Shown: positions 60,194-64,000 of the stretch, piece after piece
How positions within the stretch are numbered: the stretch's first letter is position 1
Layout: the number at the start of each line of letters is the position of its first letter
Source: Candidatus Saccharimonadota bacterium
GTDB lineage: Bacteria; Patescibacteriota; Saccharimonadia; Saccharimonadales; Saccharimonadaceae
DNA: 64,000 bases
Direction of reading: 5' to 3'
NCBI GenBank assembly: GCA_900555265.1
Contig: UNSL01000002.1
Location: forward strand, 124,001 to 188,000
Program-made: the position numbers and the translations under genes
Notes under the pieces: model-generated
Databases searched by the model: none
What the model was told of the DNA's origin: nothing
Seen by the model: the letters and a program-made list of their open reading frames with translations, nothing else

Positions 60194-61264
60194 ATGAATA
60201 ATCAAGAATTGCGAATTGAGATTTTGCTGGAAGAAGTCGTTAAGAAGCGAGCTTCAGACCTTCATATTCAAGTTGGTTTGCCGCCAATGCTACGAATTGA
60301 TGGTGCGCTTATGCCAGCCGCCGGAACTCAGCCATTGGATGAACCTGCCGTTGAGAGGCTAGTATTCCAGATTCTTGATGAAGATCAGCGACAAATTTTG
60401 CTAAAAGATAAGGAATTCGACTTTTCGTTTGCGTTTGGTACACTGGGACGATTCCGAGTTAATGCCTTTCATGAGCGTGGCAATTTGGCTGCAGCCCTAC
60501 GTTTGATTCCAAATGAAATTAAGTCGGCGTCTGAACTGGGTATGCCACCAGTTGTTAATACGTTTGCGGATTTTCCTCGCGGTTTGGTGTTGGTCACTGG
60601 TCCAACTGGTTCTGGTAAGTCAACAACTTTGGCGGCGCTGGTTGATAAAATTAATTCTGAGCGCTCACAGCATATTATTACCATTGAAGACCCTATCGAG
60701 TTTACTCACAAGTCGAAAAAATCTGTGGTAGTTCAGCGTGAAGTTCACTACGACACTTATTCATTTTCTGCAGCTTTGCGTTCGAGTCTTCGTCAAGACC
60801 CAGATGTTGTTTTGATTGGTGAGATGCGCGACCTTGAAACGATTTCAGCAGCGATTACGATTGCTGAAACTGGACACCTAGTGTTTGCGACGCTACACAC
60901 GAACTCTGCAGCACAGTCGATTGACCGTATGATTGACGTGTTCCCGCCACACCAACAGCCACAGATTCGTGCTCAGCTAAGTAATATTTTGATGGCAATT
61001 TGTTCGCAGCGACTAGTCCCGGCTATTGGTGGTGGACGAGTCGTGGCGGCAGAGGTTTTGATTGCCAATCCAGCGGTGCGTAACATTATCCGCGAAGGTA
61101 AATCTCACCAATTGGATGCCGTGATCCAGACTGGTGCTGACCAGGGAATGCAGACGATGGATCGAACTTTGGTCAATTTGGTGCAGAATGGTACGATTAC
61201 GTATGATAGCGCTCGTGAATTTGCTGTCGATTTGACGGAATTCGAGAGGTTGATGAGGGGGTAG
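60194..61264 (+). CDS. pilT: Type IV pilus retraction ATPase PilT
   Basis: 356 residues with ASDLHIQVGLPPMLRIDGAL, Walker A GPTGSGKSTTLAAL, Asp box, Walker B DVVLIGEMRDLET, HTNSAAQSIDRMIDVFP and the PilT-specific AVRNIIREGK near the C-terminus. This separates it from PilB and indicates active retraction. AAAGGAGG lies 6 nt before the ATG, 11 nt after pilB. Confidence 0.97.
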   Translation: MNNQELRIEILLEEVVKKRASDLHIQVGLPPMLRIDGALMPAAGTQPLDEPAVERLVFQILDEDQRQILLKDKEFDFSFAFGTLGRFRVNAFHERGNLAAALRLIPNEIKSASELGMPPVVNTFADFPRGLVLVTGPTGSGKSTTLAALVDKINSERSQHIITIEDPIEFTHKSKKSVVVQREVHYDTYSFSAALRSSLRQDPDVVLIGEMRDLETISAAITIAETGHLVFATLHTNSAAQSIDRMIDVFPPHQQPQIRAQLSNILMAICSQRLVPAIGGGRVVAAEVLIANPAVRNIIREGKSHQLDAVIQTGADQGMQTMDRTLVNLVQNGTITYDSAREFAVDLTEFERLMRG

Positions 61265-61267
61265 TAA

Positions 61268-62482
61268 ATGAAAAAATATGATTACGAAGCCAGAGATAGT
61301 GCAAGTAACAAAATCGTTAAATCAGTTGTTCAGGCTGATAGCGAAAACGCTGCCGCAAAGCTCTTGACGGCTCAGGGTTTTGTGCCGTTAAAAATTGAAT
61401 TACAAGACGATAAAACAAATTTCTTTGCGAGGTTTTCTGGTAGAATCACCACTAAAGATAAGGTTGTGTTTACTCGTCAGCTAGCAACTCTTATTGGAGC
61501 AGGTCTACCTTTGGCGCAAAGTCTTCGAACGGTTCAGGAGCAAACTACGAATAAGCGCATGCAGGAAATAGTCCAGGAAATTATCTCTGACGTTGAAGGC
61601 GGCAAATCCTTGTCTGATTCGTTCGCAAAGCATCCAGAGGCTTTTAATAAAGTTTATGTAGCTTTAATCTCGGCTGGCGAGACATCAGGTACAATGGATG
61701 ATTCGCTTAAGAGGCTAGCTGCTCAGCAGGAAAAAGACGCTGCTATGATGAGTAAAATTAGAGGTGCTATGATGTATCCGTCAATTGTCTTGGTTGTGAT
61801 TATCTTAGTTATCGGATTTATGTTATTCACGGTTGTTCCGCAAGTTGAAGGTCTGTATCGTGACTTAAATAAGGAGTTGCCGTTTGTAACTCTTGTGATG
61901 ATTAAAGTGGCGAACTTTTTTATTCATTTTTGGTGGATTGTTATATTGGTGATGATTATTGGTGGATATTTCCTAGTACAATATTTGAAAACTGAGCAGG
62001 GAATTAGGACTAAAGACATCTTTAAGCTTAATGTCCCGATGTTCAAAGGGATGTTTAGGAAAATGTACATGGCACGATTTGCCAGGACCGGTCAAGTTCT
62101 TCTGAGTACTGGCGTGCCGATGCTTGATATGCTTCGTATTACGTCTGATGCTGTCAATAATGTGATTATTAGTGAAAGCATACTTCGTGCGTCAGATAAG
62201 GTTAAAGGCGGTAAGGCGCTCTCAGCTTCTTTATCTAATGAAGATTATTTCCTAGCAATGGTGCCACAGATGATTAAAATTGGTGAGCAATCAGGTAAAA
62301 TTGATGAGATGATGGGTAAGACTGCTCAAGTTTATGAAGATGAACTTGATGAGGAAATTCGCGCCTTGTCGACGGCGATAGAGCCAGTTTTGATGGTCTT
62401 TTTGGCTATAGTTGCAGGTACGATGGTGGCGGCTATCTTGCTTCCAATTTATAGTTTGGTCGGTAATATTAATATTCGCTAG
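61268..62482 (+). CDS. pilC: Type IV pilus inner-membrane platform protein PilC
   Basis: 404 residues with two GspF domains: VVFTRQLATLIGAGLPLAQSL and a second MARFARTGQVLLSTGVPMLDML, with three spans (PSIVLVVIILVIGFMLFTVV, FWWIVILVMIIGGYFLV, and the C-terminal VLMVFLAIVAGTMVAAILLPIYS). It is the rotor-like platform acted on by PilB and PilT. It starts 3 nt after pilT, with GGGG as a weak ribosome site. Confidence 0.96.
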   Translation: MKKYDYEARDSASNKIVKSVVQADSENAAAKLLTAQGFVPLKIELQDDKTNFFARFSGRITTKDKVVFTRQLATLIGAGLPLAQSLRTVQEQTTNKRMQEIVQEIISDVEGGKSLSDSFAKHPEAFNKVYVALISAGETSGTMDDSLKRLAAQQEKDAAMMSKIRGAMMYPSIVLVVIILVIGFMLFTVVPQVEGLYRDLNKELPFVTLVMIKVANFFIHFWWIVILVMIIGGYFLVQYLKTEQGIRTKDIFKLNVPMFKGMFRKMYMARFARTGQVLLSTGVPMLDMLRITSDAVNNVIISESILRASDKVKGGKALSASLSNEDYFLAMVPQMIKIGEQSGKIDEMMGKTAQVYEDELDEEIRALSTAIEPVLMVFLAIVAGTMVAAILLPIYSLVGNINIR

Positions 62483-62502
62483 ACTGACTTATATTTTTAG
62501 TG

Positions 62503-62508
62503 TATTAT
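62503..62508 (+). promoter_or_regulatory. -10 of the pilin gene
   Basis: TATTAT (62503-62508) with a weak TAGACT 17 bp upstream; allows separate, higher pilin expression. Confidence 0.45.
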
Positions 62509-62563
62509 AAACGTAAGCATTTTTGCGTAAATATAGGTAAACCATAGAAAGGTGGGAAATCTA

Positions 62564-63043
62564 ATGACAAAAAAAGATAATAAAAAAGGATTTACAATCA
62601 TCGAGGTCGTCCTAGTCTTGGCTATTGCTGGACTTATTTTTGCGATGGTGTTTATCGCATTGCCAGCTTTGCAACGTAGTCAGCGCGACCAGTCAAGGAA
62701 GAACGACGCTTCAACGGTTGCTGCGGCTATTACCAATTGGAATTCAGCTAATCGTAACGGTGGCACGTTTAATGAAGAGTCTCTACGCAAGTATGTCGAT
62801 AAGCTTGATCAATACGACAAATCTTCAGAATTAAAGGTTGCTACACCTGGTGCTTCAATGTCAGTAGCTAGTAACGAAATCAAGGTTATGCGAGGTAAGA
62901 AATGCCCTTCTAGTACGCCAGCTCCATCTGCTGATGATCCAGCAAACATAACTTTGCAAAATGGATCTTCACGCAACGCAGCAGTTGTAGTTCTATTGGA
63001 AAATAACGGTTCTCAAAAGCAACTGTATTGTCAAGACGTATAA
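62564..63043 (+). CDS. Type IV pilin
   Basis: 159 residues. The prepilin motif is KKG followed by FTIIEVVLVL, with Glu5 of the mature protein conserved; the leader is about 10 residues. The hydrophobic helix continues to about residue 35. The C-terminal domain has two cysteines (KKCPSS and YCQDV) that could close the D-region loop. AAAGGTGG lies 8 nt before ATG 62564; a GTG at 62552 lies inside that site and is rejected. It has its own promoter and terminator, as expected for the major subunit. Confidence 0.93.
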   Translation: MTKKDNKKGFTIIEVVLVLAIAGLIFAMVFIALPALQRSQRDQSRKNDASTVAAAITNWNSANRNGGTFNEESLRKYVDKLDQYDKSSELKVATPGASMSVASNEIKVMRGKKCPSSTPAPSADDPANITLQNGSSRNAAVVVLLENNGSQKQLYCQDV

Positions 63044-63060
63044 TCTATAGATAAATTACG

Positions 63061-63091
63061 AATCAGCCTCGGTATGGGGCTGATTTTTTTA
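63061..63091 (+). terminator. Intrinsic terminator after the pilin gene
   Basis: AATCAGCC (63061-63068) pairs with GGCTGATT (63078-63085), then TTTTTATGG. Confidence 0.9.
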
Positions 63092-63115
63092 TGGTTTTTT
63101 GTTACCATAAGAAGT

Positions 63116-63997
63116 ATGATTAAGTTTGTACTAGTGGGATTTTTAGGGGCTATTTTAGGCAGTTTCGCCGGAGCGCAAATTTGGCGCTTGCGGGCTCGTC
63201 AATTGGTGGAAGATAAAAAAGCTGGAGAAAAAGTCAACCAAAAGGAATTAAAGAGATTATCTCCATTGATAAAAAAAATTTCCAAAGATAGATCTCGCTG
63301 TTTATCTTGCGGACATGAGCTTAAGTGGTACGATTTGATTCCTGTGGTAAGTTGGGTCGCTGGATTGGGGCGGTGCAGATATTGCAAAGCATTTATCGGT
63401 TGGACGGAAATCTTGCTAGAACTAGTGATGGCTGGACTGTTTGTAGCGTCTATGGCTTTTTGGCCTGGATCATTGACGGATATCTGGCAAGTCGCGTTGC
63501 TGGTCCTATGGTTGGCAAGTTTGGTGTTGCTGGCGATTTTATTCGTCTACGACCTCAGATGGCTACTTCTTCCAGATGTAATTAATATTCCGTTTATCAT
63601 TCTTGGCGCTATTTTTGCGGGAATAAAAGTATGTCTAGCTGGCGATTTCTCAAAAAGCTTGATGACGTTATTTGGGTCGATTGCGATTCTGAGCGGAATA
63701 TATATGGTGCTATATTTATTCTCGAAATATCGTTACGGGGAAGATAAAACTTGGATCGGTTTTGGTGATGTTAAGCTTGGACTTGGATTGGGTTTATTCT
63801 TAGGAAATTGGCTTTTGGCGTTTGCAGCTTTATTTATCGCAAATCTTATCGGCACGCTTCTTGTCTTGCCATCAATGATGCGAGGAAAATTGCAAGCAAC
63901 TTCACGAATTTGCTTCGGTCCATTGCTTATCGTAGGGTTTTTGCTCGCTTGGTTCTTTAGTCGACAAATTTTAGAGTGGGGCTTTCTTATTGTCTAA
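63116..63997 (+). CDS. pilD: Prepilin peptidase (PilD/GspO family)
   Basis: Aspartic membrane protease that cleaves prepilins after KKG and may N-methylate them. 293 residues with about seven or eight spans. The N-terminal cytoplasmic loop keeps both zinc CxxC pairs (CLSC and CRYC), unlike PilB of the same operon. The catalytic Asp residues are in YDLRWLLLPD and FGDVKLG. ATG 63116 is chosen; TACCAT ends 7 nt upstream (weak leaderless promoter). The longer frame starts inside the pilin terminator. The stop lies 3 nt from the window end. Confidence 0.95.
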   Translation: MIKFVLVGFLGAILGSFAGAQIWRLRARQLVEDKKAGEKVNQKELKRLSPLIKKISKDRSRCLSCGHELKWYDLIPVVSWVAGLGRCRYCKAFIGWTEILLELVMAGLFVASMAFWPGSLTDIWQVALLVLWLASLVLLAILFVYDLRWLLLPDVINIPFIILGAIFAGIKVCLAGDFSKSLMTLFGSIAILSGIYMVLYLFSKYRYGEDKTWIGFGDVKLGLGLGLFLGNWLLAFAALFIANLIGTLLVLPSMMRGKLQATSRICFGPLLIVGFLLAWFFSRQILEWGFLIV

Positions 63998-64000
63998 GTA

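Noticed and set aside
1..64000. Insertion sequences, prophage, CRISPR-Cas, rRNA, replication origin
   Set aside because: No transposase, integrase, Cas protein, repeat-spacer array, rRNA sequence or DnaA-box cluster was recognised on either strand.

Overview
The window looks like chromosomal DNA from a Candidatus Saccharibacteria (TM7) member of the Patescibacteria/CPR. This rests on several signs: small, tightly packed genes with 1-4 nt overlaps; peptidoglycan ligases without the usual N-terminal domain; a type IV pilus locus placed after a very large surface protein; and UGA used as a normal stop (many ATGA/GTGA overlaps), which argues against the UGA-recoding CPR lineages. No mobile element, CRISPR array or rRNA was seen, and no stretch over 300 bases lacks a gene.

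Layout. 1-3.7 kb: tsaD (cut by the window edge) diverges from a MurE-like ligase, which converges on murF. 3.7-5.0 kb: two unrecognised AGA-rich genes, the first with a nuclease-like motif set. 5.0-7.0 kb: CIRCE-controlled groES-groEL. 7.0-10.9 kb: a sugar-phosphate isomerase, a MacB-type ABC exporter and tRNA-Ser(GGA). 10.9-16.7 kb: a nucleotide block with NrdR-like boxes, nrdA, nrdB, a flavin split-barrel protein, a 59-residue CxxC protein and pyrG. 16.8-19 kb: two paralogous acyltransferase-like genes and a small ORF. 19-33 kb: argS, mscL, pyrH, orn, dnaG-rpoD, polA, mutM, holA and an AlkD-like gene. 33-37 kb: rpsT, a DHH-like protein, truB, rpsO and a sortase. 37-46.8 kb: pnp, two genes sharing a near-identical 250-bp 5' module, a uracil-DNA glycosylase, an Rrf2 regulator with a YhgE/Pip membrane protein, and RNase J. 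46.9-52.7 kb: ftsK, rpsF-ssb-rpsR, efp, tlyA, ychF. 52.7-64 kb: a 978-residue surface protein and pilM-N-O-(small)-B-T-C-pilin-prepilin peptidase.

The most interesting system is the ribonucleotide reductase block. NrdA keeps its catalytic cysteines but has no C-terminal redox cysteine pair. NrdB carries the Phe/Glu substitutions of class Ic (Chlamydia-type) enzymes. A separate 59-residue protein ending in a CxxC tail sits downstream behind its own promoter, and both promoters carry a pair of NrdR-like boxes 32 bp apart. I propose that the small protein is the detached redox tail of NrdA, working in trans.

Two genome-wide themes also stand out. First, about sixteen genes that begin transcription units have a -10 hexamer ending 6-7 nt before the start codon, so their mRNAs should be leaderless; Shine-Dalgarno sites are mostly confined to operon-internal genes and genes with leaders. 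Second, several conserved cysteine metal sites have been erased: the DnaG zinc finger, the PilB zinc motif and the Fe-S ligands of the uracil-DNA glycosylase.

All names come from reading motifs by eye; no database search was run.
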